A stretch of DNA of 64,000 nt from Sphagnum compactum (lineage: Eukaryota; Bryophyta; Sphagnopsida; Sphagnales). Positions 11,963 to 23,949 of this stretch are shown here, one piece after another. The notes beneath the pieces are model-generated. The model did no database searches. It was not told the DNA's origin and worked only from the letters and a program-made list of their open reading frames with translations. Each line of letters opens with the position of its first letter. Position 1 is the stretch's first letter. The stretch spans positions 14,686,304 through 14,750,303 of the forward strand of contig OZ234496.1 in NCBI GenBank assembly GCA_965153455.1, read 5' to 3'. A program made the translations under genes and the position numbers.

Positions 11963-13600
11963 AGATAACCCTGTTTCAACCTAATCCAACTATCCTACCC
12001 CCCACCTTATCCTAACCAAGGCTCCCACCCCCTGGTAATCCATCTTGGAAAAAATCAACCTATTATCCTATCCCATGAACCTCGAATTAACCCCCAAAAT
12101 TCCATTAGCTGGCTTACTTATGCTTAATCAAAACTAGGTTATGCTAATTGGGGCCCAATAGGGTCCAATAACCAAAAAAGGTTGTCATCTAAACAGGGTC
12201 CAAAGTTTAACAACCAAAGTTGGATAGGGTTGAACTCGCCATTTGAATAGGGTTTAGGGTCCAATGGTCCAATCTTGTTAGTGATTAAATTCTAGTCATT
12301 GGCCCTTGGACCTTGTTTGGATGGCAAACTCAACCATGTACCTTGTTTAGCTTGCAAACAATTTTGGTTGCTAGACCTTGTCTCGGTGTGACGGGTTTTT
12401 GGGCACCAACTAAGTAAAGGTGGATAATTGATAATCAATCGCAACATGGGCAATGGGCACCCAGGCCGGGAGCAACCGAATTTTAGTCACAAAAAAAAAA
12501 TGGTCACACCCTTTGTGGTGCTACAACCTTTTGTTCATATAAAGGGCTTGAAAGGTCCCACATTCCTAGTAACCTCCACATCATAAATTGCATTCAACAA
12601 ACAACACACTCAAAGGCTGAAGATTCATTTCATGAAGTGCAAACCAACAAATACATAAAGTAACACCAATATCCCACATCGCACCTTGCTATAGGAAATC
12701 AGAAATGAATGTGGGAGGGTTTGTTTTGTTGTGAAACAATTCTGATAGGCTATGATAGCTAATGAGAGTAAACTCAAAGCCTACTGATCCAAAAGTTGCT
12801 TTAGACATATGCAATAGGATTAGCTGTGTCCTAGCAGAAGGGTTGATTAATTTTACACCTTTGTTCTCTATGGATAGAATGGAGATAAAGAAGGATCATT
12901 GATTTTATTTTTGTTCAAGGATGAAGTCTTCATTCCTCCCTCTTCTTTTGGTGACAACCTTGCTAGACATATGAGTCTTGACTCCATTTTGGAGAAGTCT
13001 CCATTGCAATGTCATGTCAGTTGGTACTAACAAATGGTCCATCACAATGAGCTTTGGAATTTACATTGAGTGCAACAAGTAAAAGAATATGCAAAAAGAA
13101 GGCATACTACAAATGGAGGTTGCATCAAGCAAGGTGAACAGGTTCATTATAACAGAAAGAAAAAATTGATCTTAACTGATATCTGTCAATACCCAATCTT
13201 GAGCCAACAGCAAAATTATGTACAGTACAAACCCTACTCACAGGATTCAGAAATTCAATCCTCTGCAGATGACTCTGAAGCTATTCTTCATATTCCTCAC
13301 GAAACTCAATGTTAAGGAGCCAGAGATCCCAAAATCTGCCATAGAGAATCAAATGTAAGGTTCTCTGCTACCCATTGATACTCTGAAGCGAACTCAAATC
13401 CTCTGCAAAGAAAGGGCTATCATTGGAGTTCAACACTAGCACTATTTTCAGTCATGTCACTTAATTATAAAACAGGAATATCTTTGGTCACAATAAGGAC
13501 ACTACTGTCACTCAATCACAGCTGTCTTCTCTGGACATGACAGATTTTAGCCCCAAGCAGATATATATCATTCAATTCTGTAACCCTATACAGAAAATTA
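11963..13600. other. Intergenic sequence with GGTCCAATNACCAAAA sub-repeats
   Basis: Between about 12140 and 12390, variants of AGGGTCCAATAACCAAA occur several times in both orientations. One of them (12347-12380) mirrors 10014-10045. 12440-12495 resembles one unit of the 60-bp minisatellite. No gene is supported. Confidence 0.45.
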
Positions 13601-16600
13601 TGGTGCAAGAATGAAGCAAATCAGAGAAGGGTCAAATAAGGCAAACTCCAAAATATTGACTGCAGAGCTGCAAGTAACTGTGGCCCATCTGTTTGATGCT
13701 GGCAGACGAAACAGTGGAGTCACAGAGAGCTCTCCTCTAGAAAGAGTTCTTGAGTGAGCCCAACCAGGCCATTCTAGAAAGAGTTTCCTTGACTACCAGA
13801 TTCCTGTGCTGGTTGCGAGACATAGCTGTGAATTCTGAACTGCCACTCCACAGCTTGTCATCAGTTATTACAGCAGGCCCTCCAGTTCCTCAATGTCATG
13901 AAGACTTCATAGCCCTTGGTGGAATCTATGCACTTCTGAACAATAGAACAGTTTTTCCAGCCATACAACCAGAGAATGCATGCATGCATTCACATCGACT
14001 AATGCATGCCCCTGTGGGTTCATCTGCTAGCCATGTCCTAAATGTAAAGCTCAAAGTGGTGGATGTTTACAGCATGCAGATAATTCCCAAACCAATTGAT
14101 GCAGACAAGAGGAATCGAGCCTTAAAAAAATATTCATGCTGCAAATGAAGTTTAGTTTGTGGGAGCCATGGAAAGTTATCACAAGATCAGCATTGGCTAT
14201 AGCTCACACCTGCATCATTTTGAGTGCAAATTTTCACATCTGGGCCAAATCAAATTCCTCAGTACAAATTTGTGCTGAGGAATCATTTTGATACTAGTGA
14301 TCCAACTGAATCCAGACAGAAGATAATGTTCAATAAGTCAAAATCAGTACAAGCTACTCTATCCCAGAGATTCAAAATTGATCACCCTCATCCTTTCTCA
14401 AAGGAATCAAGATCTCTCAAGTGCTTGTGGATTTGGGATGCAAGTTTGTACTTTTTTAGTCAATCTGGCTGTTTGGATATCCACTACCTGGACACGCCAC
14501 ATAATTTGCACTCTAGGTGAACTTGTGAAGCGCCAGGTGCAATTGACACTCTCTCTCTCCTGCACAATCAATATTTTGGAGCTGCTTCAAGAAGCAATCT
14601 GTTGTGTTTTTTCTCGCAGAATGAATGGTGTTAGGACGTTATCTCTCTTGTCAATTCTTTAGGTGAGATTGTTTGGGTTTGTGAAGTTGTGGCCTATGTA
14701 TATATGCCACTCTGTCTATATGTTTGACAAGAAATCCAAGTGTTCAATGGATATGTGTAGGAACCCTCAAATTTGAGCACGCACTCCTGGATCTTTGAGT
14801 GTCAAGCCATTAGTCTAGTGGCTAAGACTCATGGCCACCTTGCAAGTTAGATGCGTTTGAGTTCTTGTCTGGAAGGATAAGACAACCATCTTCATCACTG
14901 GACCCTGGTATAACTATTTATAAGTGTTTCACACCTTTTAAAATGAGTTGCAGAGACTCAAAGTCGCAGTTGGTGGGCAAACCAATAGCATTAGTATTCA
15001 CTCTGTATCTGAAATTGCAATCACGATTTGACTGCATTCCAGTTTTATTCAGAAGATTGAAGCTATGCCTCTGGAGTGCTCACCCCATTGTGGTGTCTGG
15101 GTCTCTTTTAAGCTTCCAGGAATAAGAACAAGAAACTGTCCTACTCAGATTTTTTTAATAGTTTTTTGCCCTAAATCTTGATCTTTTTGCCCCCCCCACT
15201 GTTAGTAGATGATGAAGTCAGTGGGGAATTATGGTAGCTAGTCCTCGCCATTCATGATCAAGGTGATTGTCTGGTACATTAATGTGACACTCACAAGGTT
15301 ATGACTACACTTGTTCTTGTTGTGTTTGTTTTGGTTTTGGTTGGAACTGACTCAACATTTTTTTTTTGGGGTACTTTACGCAGTTTTGGGGAGTATTTTT
15401 CCCTGTAGTCAGATTGATGGTTGTTTGACATTTTGACTAGAGTCTATCATCATCTATTTTTCTTGACTTTGATGTTGTTTATGCTGCAGGGCAACTGCTC
15501 CCCTTCCTGAGCCCTGACTCTGGCCAACAGCTACTCTTCCTGAATGAGCAACCTCCCTCTCCAATTGTAGTGGTTCCTAAGAACACCCATGATTTGACTT
15601 CACCGTTTTCTCACACTCATTCGTCTCTTGGCCTTTTCTGTGGTGTATGGGGTGTTTGAGAGCTCATGGCCTGAGGATAGGGGTCTGATACATGTTCCCC
15701 ATGCGAGTGGGGAGGTTTATTCGAGTTATGACATTTGTGGCAACTATTCAGCTGCCATCAGCAAGACCTTGGTGTGCACATTCACAGTTCAAGACATGAC
15801 CCAATCACCCCATGAGCTCAATTTAAGTACTAAGTGCCATATTCAAAGAACTATGACAATGTCAGGGAAGTGATCAATTGAGATATATGGCTTTTGGTAA
15901 GAATAACATTGTACCTGCATTTTGGTTTCAAGCATTGAGTTCTAACATCTCACATCCATGTACAACAAATTGGTGTTGCTTGAGGACAGGATTGACAAGT
16001 TCTGTAATTGAGACTGGTTTCTCTGTGTTTCCTAGGACAATAGGTTTGAGCAGTTCTTTCATCCCACAGAATTGCTCCAGGTATTTTCATTTCTCACCAT
16101 CAGGTGAAGTTTGACCTTATGCTCTCTGGGTTGGCTGTAACTGGTACATCTGGAAGTTCTGACCACAGTCAGTTGTTCCTCTGTAGATAGTGATAGGGTA
16201 CTTTTATGGCAAATGGCCATCAATTTCTCAGACAGATTAGTATATTTGCAGTACTGGCAGTTTGATTACTGTTCCAAGTACCTGCCACATTGGTGATTGG
16301 TGGTTGTCCATAGATGCCAGTTTCACTTCAATTGATCCCCATAGTCAGCCACATCATTTTGTCAGCCTCACATTGAAGGGCTTTGATTTCTCTGTTGTTT
16401 GTGCATGTATAAGTATATCCTGATTTCTCAGCTTTAGGAAAATATTTACAGAGAACTGTGAGTTAAAACAATATCAATGAGTGCTGTTTTGGGCCCCTTT
16501 TCCTTCTGTGATTGGGCGAGATATTGCTCATGTGTCATTTGTACTTACTGGCATGTCACAATATGTGTTGGTATGTTGAATTTTATGTTGAACTTTCTTG

Positions 16601-16740
16601 TACATATAGAGATTTGATTCACTTGAATCATTAGTTGTGTTTCCTATTGCAGCTCAAATTGACAATTATGCACCTGAAAAAGTGGGGGCGGATGCAGTTT
16701 TTCCCCAATATTCTGAGACCCTTCACAAACTGGAAATGGA
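13600..16740 (+). other. Possible gene debris, family unresolved
   Basis: Composition is less AT-rich than the surroundings, and short protein-like frames occur, for example 13750-14148 (132 codons). At 15628-15873 a short segment GVFESSWPEDRGL faintly recalls the GVxDxGxWPE region of plant subtilases, but the match is too short and the catalytic Asp/His/Ser contexts were not found. No consistent exon chain could be assembled. It may represent captured or decayed gene pieces. Confidence 0.25.
14801..14885 (+). repeat. tRNA-derived Pol III promoter, SINE-like
   Basis: TTAGTCTAGTGGCTAAGAC (about 14812-14830) matches a Pol III A box with D-arm geometry. GTTTGAGTTCTTGTC, about 40 bp downstream, is a near-match to the B box GGTTCGANNCC. 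The anticodon-arm region does not fold as a tRNA. This is the usual head of a plant tRNA-derived SINE. Its 3' end and any target duplication could not be placed. Confidence 0.45.
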
Positions 16741-16960
16741 AGTGAAAATTGGTTCAACACTTTGGAAGGTGCTGGTGGCACTTGTAATCATCTTGTTTTC
16801 AGTGGACACATGTTTGTGGCAGTTCCTCACAGCTATGGCATGGACAGTATGACTTTTTCAGCCTGATAGTAGTGTAATGTAGTTCTTGCTTGGATTTGCA
16901 TCATGGGGACCACGCCTCAAATGTTAATGGGGCTGTTAAACTCAAACTTGCTGATTCTAG
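16741..16960 (+). pseudogene. Possible relic of a PAP2_C / sphingomyelin-synthase-like membrane protein
   Basis: One frame reads NWFNTLEGAGGTCNHLVFSG then HMFVAV (about 16752-16830). After a shift of frame it continues LTAMAWT, and a little later VVLAWICIM. A CN(D)LxFSGHxxxA core followed by hydrophobic segments is the active-site context in PAP2_C-type lipid transferases. Here the expected acidic residue after CN is His, the frame is broken and the remaining conserved histidine region is not recognisable. The assignment rests on one motif and is tentative. Confidence 0.35.
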
Positions 16961-18729
16961 GAAGTTCTGCTCTTCATTAGTTAGGTTTGTAATTCCTGAT
17001 TGTCCATCAGTGGTCAGATGCAATCATGACTGCATTTCCAAGAATAGAACCTCAGTAGGAAAGCTTGTGTGTGTTGGCATGCCTCTTAACATGATCTCTG
17101 TTGCAGATTTCCATCTAGCATAAGTGGTCATAGCTGATGGATGAAATGGAGAGTTGTGGGTTTTGTTTAAGTTGTATATTGAATGTGGTCTTAAGGATTT
17201 TGCACGAGTCCTTACAGTTCAAGCTGCTTGAATTCTCTAGTCTGTCCCTATATTTCCAAAGACACTACACAAGCCCAGTAAGAGTTATCAGACTCATGCA
17301 GCAGATATTAGGGTACTCTTTATGGCTATAAGAAGATTGGAAGTCAGCATCATGATGTTTATCACATCATCATGCAATAAACATGCAGGAGGCATATCCA
17401 GAGTGGACCTGAGTGTTCATCTGGATAGTGGTTGTACACTCTGGACAAAGCGAGATTTGTGAGAACCACCATTAATACAGTGTGGATGTGATGGCAGAGA
17501 TTTACATGAGTATATTGTTGCGGGGGGTGTATACATCAGAGAACACAAAATGGAAGCACAAACACATGGGTATATTGTTGTTAGAAACCTCCTACGTTGT
17601 CCATGTTGGTTTCAGGAGGTTTCTAGCATAACCGGTGCACGAGTTGCTGTGTATTTGCGCTTTCAGTCTGGTGATCTGTGAGAGAAATAAACTTGTGTTC
17701 ATCAGCTCCTCTCTGCCATTTCAAATCATCAAGAATTTAGGCTACTACTTTCATTTGAAGTTCCAGAACACATTGGTAACATGTGGAAGCCTGAAGTCAT
17801 TGAGCTCTCCTCTCTACGTTATCAATGGCCTAATGATGTGGAGTTCTTCAAAGGAAAGATTAGGAAGCTTGTGAATCTCTCTTGGGTCTCCTCTTTAGCT
17901 GTTTGCCCATTTTTCCTTTGGTATTTTGCAACATGTATATACAATCAACATGGAGATCCTTAGCTTACTTACATCCTAGTGGAGAGTCATGTGCCCTCCA
18001 AATATAGTAGGAAATTTCTTTGAGTGTTGTACCTTTGATAAATTGTTGTTGACTTCACAATTTATGGGTGGTGTTGTATCATGGCATGGTACCCATTGTA
18101 AAGCATGAGGCAAAGATCATCCAGAGGGTTTTACCCATATGTAGATCACAGGTGGAGGAGGGGGAGGCCTCTTATGCCTACTCTTTAAGACGGGGAGGGA
18201 AGGGATCTTAAAGAATAGCTGTGATATCAGGGATATTCATACGATATAAGCTGCCCTCCAAATACACTAAGAAATTTCTTGGAGTACTTTAGGCGTATGG
18301 ATGAGCCTATAAGGCTTCCAAAAATTAGCCAAAAAAAAAACCAAAATAGCAACATTTCTTGGAAAAAACGTAAGTCTACCTACTGAACAGATGATTAGAC
18401 CTAACTTTCAAGGAATATGGTTGCTGTTATTTCTGCTCAGATAAATCCCTGTTTATGGGATTGGCAATTGGAAGAAATATTTAATCAACAAAACGCATTT
18501 GAAAATTTGAAAACAAACAGAGAAAAACAATTGATGTAAATTGGGTTTCTTGCACAGAAAAAGCCTTCAAAACTCTTGAAACTCTTGCTATGTGGGCAGC
18601 CTAAAAATTTCAAAACGGGGCAGGTGAAAAATCTCTTAAAGGGAAGTTGAGCCATAAAATGCTGCACTTGAATTGACAGTCCATCTAACAAATAAATAAG
18701 GTAACCCCAGTTTATAATGGGGGTATTAG
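16961..18729. other. Intergenic sequence with a recurrent CTCCAAATACACT motif
   Basis: CCTCCAAATATAGTAGGAAATTTC (about 17995) and CCTCCAAATACACTAAGAAATTTC (about 18252) are direct repeats about 255 bp apart. A third version lies near 50435. They may be ends of a small repeat. The rest holds no supported gene. Confidence 0.4.
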
Positions 18730-19560
18730 CCCAGGCCATAAATGGTGACGAACAGTTTTGGAAATAGAAATTTCATGCAGCCAATGGGAAGGCTCAGCAT
18801 GCACTCAAAGTGCCTTGATTTTTTTGAAAAAAGTTTTGGGGTTAGGAGGCGGGGGGCGGTGGAGGATTTTTTTTCATTTTTCCTTTGTTCCCAACATGTT
18901 CCCTTCAAGTTCCCAATGTGTTTCTCAAGAGTGTTCCCAATAGCACCTCGCTTTAATCCCATATGTTTTGCTCAAAGGCCTCCCCTTCTCACCTATATAG
19001 GTGGGCCAGAGGGGGAAGCACTCCAACTTTACATAGAATCTTCTATTTTGAGGGGCCTCCACAGTTTCAACTTTTTTGTGATGGGCCAATCCAATTGGCT
19101 CATTGCAAAAAAAAGTTAAAAGTTGGACTTGTGAGGCACCCCCAACTAATTAATATGAAACAGAATAAATAAGTACCCCCCGTTAATAAATAAATAAGTT
19201 CATGCCCCTGCCATTAGCCTACCCCAAAAATGGCAAAGAACACAGGTAGGCAAAATAATTTCCTGCAGGCAATAATGAGAGGCAGCATGCACCTGGGGGC
19301 TCAAGTTTTTTATCTTTTGGGGGAGGGTGGTGGTGTTGGATTTTTGTGGTTCCCAATGTGTTCCAATCACATTCCCAACGGGTTCCCAGCATCTTCCCCA
19401 AGTTCTCAATATGTTCACCACATGTTCCCAATATCTATTTTGGGACTATCCAAAACTTGATTTTTATTTTTTTGTGATGGGTCAATCAAAGATGCCTGTC
19501 ACAAAAAAAAGACATTGAAATTTGGGGGTCTCCACAACTAATTAATATGAATAAAAAATA
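18730..19560. repeat. Diverged tandem duplication, two units of about 400 bp
   Basis: Unit 1 (about 18730-19165) and unit 2 (about 19225-19560) share order and content. Both have a GGCAGCATGCAC/GGCTCAGCATGCAC-type segment, then a G-rich GGGGGAGGGTGG-type tract, a run of TTCCCAA-containing phrases (TGTTCCCAATGTGTTCC), TTTTTGTGATGGGYCAATC, an A-run, and finally CCMCAACTAATTAATATGAA. A shorter TTCCCAA-rich stretch also occurs at about 58630-58670. No coding function is apparent. Confidence 0.7.
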
Positions 19561-20107
19561 TACCACCATGTAAATGACCTAGTAATTCAGTTAAGGATAT
19601 AAATGGGGCAATTTTGCCTTAGAATTCTTTAAGCAAAAGCTACAGCAAGTCCATTGAATATAATGGGTGGTCCTTAGGTTTCCATCTTCTTGTCTAGAGC
19701 ATATAAAGGTACCTTGTTTGCAGTAGCCCCAATAATTTGATTAGTATTTGCACTGCGTGCTTGTACCCCAAAACATTTGTCAAACACAAATTGCAAGTTG
19801 TAGGGGAATCCACATATGTCACATGTAAGGTAAAGTTGACATAGTCTCCTACATGTTACTGAATGGGGATTGGATCTTCTACAGCTCTGTTTCCCAGCTT
19901 TTTTTACCCCCAAAAATCTGATGGGAAAAATATTCATTCCAATGTACAAAGGAGAGTTGGGTTAATTGCATAAGAACTAATATAGATTACAAAAATGGGG
20001 GAGGGGATGACAGGGTTTGGCATCTCTTGCTTTTAGAGATTCGAACTTATCTTCACTGCTGCTTTGGGTTTGCTTTTGAGATTTCTCTCAATACACCCTT
20101 GAATGAC

Positions 20108-20109
<2 letters not shown>

Positions 20110-20147
<38 letters not shown>
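20110..20147. repeat. (CT)n microsatellite
   Basis: Nineteen uninterrupted CT/TC dinucleotides. Confidence 0.97.
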
Positions 20148-20149
<2 letters not shown>

Positions 20150-20644
20150 TGAAATATCATGAGTCATTTGAGGAAAGACAAAGTGGGAGAGGTTGGGGAA
20201 GAAGATGTTGGGACTTCCATGTGAAGGATGTCAGGATGAGGATTACAAAGACTTGATGTGAGCCATAGGTTTTTCAGCATGGATTTGAAGTCAATTGAAT
20301 TGGTAGAAATTCATTACAGTTTGATGTAAATTGAGTGTCTATTTTTGCTGAGCTCTATGGACAAACCATTCCATACTAAGTCTATATTTATACTTCTTGC
20401 ATTTTGAAAGGAATTGTTCATTGCATTATCAATCAAAGCTTTTAACTGTTTTTGAATTGAGCTCTTGTAGTTATGCTTGTGGAATAAGACTACTAGAGGT
20501 GTTTTTATTTTGATTTCAATTGTTGCTATGTTAACATGTGGTATTTCATAATTTTGCTAAAACATTTGAATGGGATCACACCTTCAATTATTTGGGTATA
20601 TAGACTATGACTTCTAAGCTTTAGTTTCTTTACGTTCATTAGAA

Positions 20645-20752
20645 CATCAAGGACTACTTTTGACAAACATTCCTCTCGAATCATGAACTCAAGTTCATGA
20701 AAATATCGAGGATAACTTTTGACATGCATTCCTCTTGGATCATGAAGCATTT
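20645..20752. repeat. Short tandem duplication, about 60-bp unit
   Basis: ATCAAGGACTACTTTTGACAAACATTCC... is repeated about 61 bp later as ATCGAGGATAACTTTTGACATGCATTCC..., each followed by TCATGAA. Two diverged copies only. Confidence 0.7.
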
Positions 20753-20889
20753 GATGAAAGTTGAATTTGGTGAGAGTAGAATTGGCTTGGGTATTTGATC
20801 TTTCAAACCAAACCAATTCAACTTTCACCAAACTCAACAATGCAATCAATAATTTGGAGCAATATTTCAAGATGCAAACATGCACCCAT

Positions 20890-22200
20890 CGAAATTCAAG
20901 TTAGTAAACCATCCTCGGCCATTGGGGCAACAGTCGGAGTTCTATCCATGTCGCAGTTTTGCTGGAAGAAAGAGTGATGATGTGGGGCTCAGTAACGACT
21001 GTGTAAATGTTTTGGATTTGAAAGAAGTTCAGAGGTACGGCAGCTACACAGAGAACATGTGTCAGCCCAAGCAGGTCTTGTCGAGTTCCTGAACTGGTAG
21101 GACTAACTGTGAGCGTGGGAGTAGCTATGCATCTGCGGATGCTACGTTCGTCGTCTTGCATAAGTTCCTGTAGACTACAGCCATGTAGGTGGGGGTTCAC
21201 CTACACTTCGAATATAACCAAAAGAGTCATGGATTGTGCTACTCAAATGCAGCGCACCCAAACAATGAAATGTCAGGTATGAAAAACGCAAACACAGACA
21301 TGTAATATGACAGGAGAAGCTCCGGTACCATCTTTCATTGCCAAGCTCATCATCCCGCCACAATTCTGCTCTGTGAGTGCCTTATGTCAATGACCAAAGT
21401 AATATCTTGGACAACGAAAAGGTTGCACTCAGCTGACCAAACTTCACAATGGAACTCGCACAAACAACAAGATCAAGTAAGAAATTCACAACAACCGTTA
21501 GCGGAGTCCCCCACAAAATGAAAAGACTCGTTATACTTGAATATATTATGTTGTGATGTTCGTAACCCGATAAATCTATGAGCAAAGATACTGGGCTATT
21601 GGCACCACGGTGCTTTGTGGAGCATGAAACGGAACCTTACCATACTGATCAAAGCAGGTCCATCTGAAACTCATGCACCAGAGCGACAAGAATGGAACCA
21701 TATGCACACAGCAGAACACACAGACCGAGACCATACACCTTCTCACTGGAACAAAACCCCTACACAAGGCCTGCACCCGAGAGCTAAGGAAAGGTACCAA
21801 CAAAACTAGTCTCAACACAGCCAACGCCATGTACAAGCTATGGACACAATCGCGGCGGCGAATATTATAGGCGGCGGTCAAGGAAAAGGGATTTAGGGTT
21901 TGAGGATGTGGCGGGGAGGACAGTCTGCTATGGATCCGAGGTTGGGACTTAGCGTGAGGGTCGGGCTGCCGATGCTCAATCTCTCGACATTGTGTCGTCC
22001 CGCAGAATCGGACTTGACAGCGCGTGTTTCCTGGTGAGAAGGGAGCTAGCTGTCTGCCGTAGTCTTTGAAGCTTGAGATGGAGAAAAAGGGAAAGTCTGG
22101 TGGTAGGCTCTGGGAAGACGACAGACCGGCATGATGCATTCAATTCATCAACATGAAAAGAGGACAATTCACAGAGTTTCAGAGGAAGATCTTAGGATGT
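20890..22200. other. Less AT-rich island, no recognised gene
   Basis: CpG-containing sequence with several open frames on both strands (longest 187 codons, minus strand, 21576-22139). Translations show no domain I recognise, have many Cys/His/Ser and no consistent exon structure. The interval lies directly upstream of the hydroxypyruvate-reductase relic and may be its former promoter region. Confidence 0.3.
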
Positions 22201-22231
22201 GGAGAATGTTGATCAGAAATCACAGTTTTGA

Positions 22232-23040
22232 GTGCCGAGTTTTGCATCTCTTCAGCAGCCACCAATTTTAGTCCCTTGCTTGCATGTCTTCTCTTCTACA
22301 ATGGGAAGCAGTAAAATTGTCTTCCTAGCCAGAATGATGGCGCGTTGGCCATGTCAATCGCAGATCAAGCATCCTTCTAGAGTGAATTTCTCAGTCACCC
22401 TGCTGATTTTGATGCACGGCTGAATCATGTGGTTCTGGTCTTGGGTCCGAATAGCAATGCCGATGAGAATTAGACTCAGGAAGTGCAAGCATATCAGGTC
22501 AATCTGTGCAAGTGCAAGGAATGTGGATTGCTGTGAACGATACACCTGATGTATCAATGTGCATCTGTGGAGATGTGGCCATCGGATTGCTGCTGGCCTC
22601 CATGGAACAAATTTGTGCAGGTGACAGCTATGTCTGCAAGGGCTTCTGGCAAAAAGCTTGGAAAAGTACTACCTTCACTCACAAGGTAAAGTGTTACGGT
22701 TATTGCTTGTAGATTGGTTTTGTGATCCAGACTCTCAGTTGTTGTAATCATTTGGATCTCAAGTGGGAATTGATCCTGGTGGTGTGTTCTTGGAATATGC
22801 AGATGAGTGGCAACTGTCTGGTATCATTGGACTGGATTGCCTTGGCCTGGCTTCAGCAAAAAGAGCTGAGGCATTTGGTTGCAAGGTCTCATATTGTGCA
22901 AGATAGGAGAAGAACAGAATCTCTTACAAGTTCTATGCTACTGTGGATTGCTTGTCAAGAATTCAGACATGCGGGTGCTGAAGCTTTGGATTCATTGGGA
23001 CCTAAGGTACATGTGCACCCACATCATAAACGATTGGTGA
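22232..23040 (+). pseudogene. Hydroxypyruvate/glyoxylate reductase-like (HPR2/HPR3-type) pseudogene
   Basis: The family (D-isomer 2-hydroxyacid dehydrogenases) reduces hydroxypyruvate and glyoxylate with NAD(P)H. Segments match in order: VVLVLGPNSNADEN (about 22430-22475), VNLCKCKECG (about 22500-22529), VNDTPDV...DVAIGLLLA...QICAGDSYV (22530-22640), then after an intron-like gap WQLSGIIGL...LASAKRAEAFGCKVSYCAR (about 22806-22905), ISYKFYATVDCLSRIQTC (to about 22970), and ALDSLGPK (to 23008). The gap 22686-22802 has GTAAAG...TATGCAG borders, so an intron is retained. Damage includes several frame changes, stop codons (TAG at about 22906) and loss of the GxGxxG nucleotide-binding motif, which reads GLDCLG. 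The C-terminal catalytic His region was not found. Confidence 0.7.
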
Positions 23041-23949
23041 TACCCACCATTTGAAGATTTATTAATCAATGTCTTGAAGAAATTAGCAGCCACCTGAAGC
23101 AGGAGGTCACACTGTTGCATGCAAAGCTCATCACTCTCTGATCTGCAAGCATATACCAGCACATGCAGTCTCTGATCCATATACATGACATACACTTACA
23201 CTCACTCACTCTCTCTCTCTCACTAGGGTGAAGAGATATAGGTGCAATGGATATGGCTGATGAGTTGGGTATGCATGGAGGCAGATTCAATTCATATTGC
23301 TGAAAAATCAGCAGGGAGAAACTCAGATTGCCAAATATTGCATTTCCACTAGAGGCTTTGAGAAGCCCAAGCTTGAGTTTGAGGTATCTGTGTTCTGTCC
23401 ATTTGACCTAGAAATCTAAAGTTGAAACTGTTCACTTTGAGCTCTCTGTTGTGTGTTTCCAATTGGAAGCAAGACAGATCCATTGAAGAGCCTTCCTATG
23501 TTGAATTCTACAATTCTTCATCTAATTTTCCTCCCAAACAAAGCCATCATTAGATGTCAACTGTGTTTGCCATTCTATTGCTAATTTGAAGACAAATCTC
23601 ACCATGTTTAATAAATGCCCGTACAGAACTCTGGTTATTTGGGAATATCAGATATGTATGTTCACTTTGCGCATATCAGACCTCACTGTGCAGTATGATA
23701 GATCTACTAGACCAAGAAGTAGAATTGGATGTCTACAAGAATGTCTAAGTGCTGTACTATGTCATGATGGCTTTGTTTGGAGAATATGTGTGGTGAAGGG
23801 TGTCTATGAACTTGAATCAACCATTTCTTGAAAACTTGTTAAGACATTAAATTTCTTCATGCATTTGACCATTCAATAACTAGTTAAGTTGTCGTTGAAT
23901 AAGACATAATATTTGCATCTTCAAATTGAGTCACTGTTCAATTGTGCAC

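Noticed and set aside
15628-15873. Subtilase-like fragment GVFESSWPEDRGL
   Set aside because: The similarity covers only about ten residues and no catalytic-triad context was found on either side.
21576-22139. 187-codon minus-strand frame
   Set aside because: Located in a CpG-richer island where long frames occur by chance on both strands; no domain, no start context and no exon partners.
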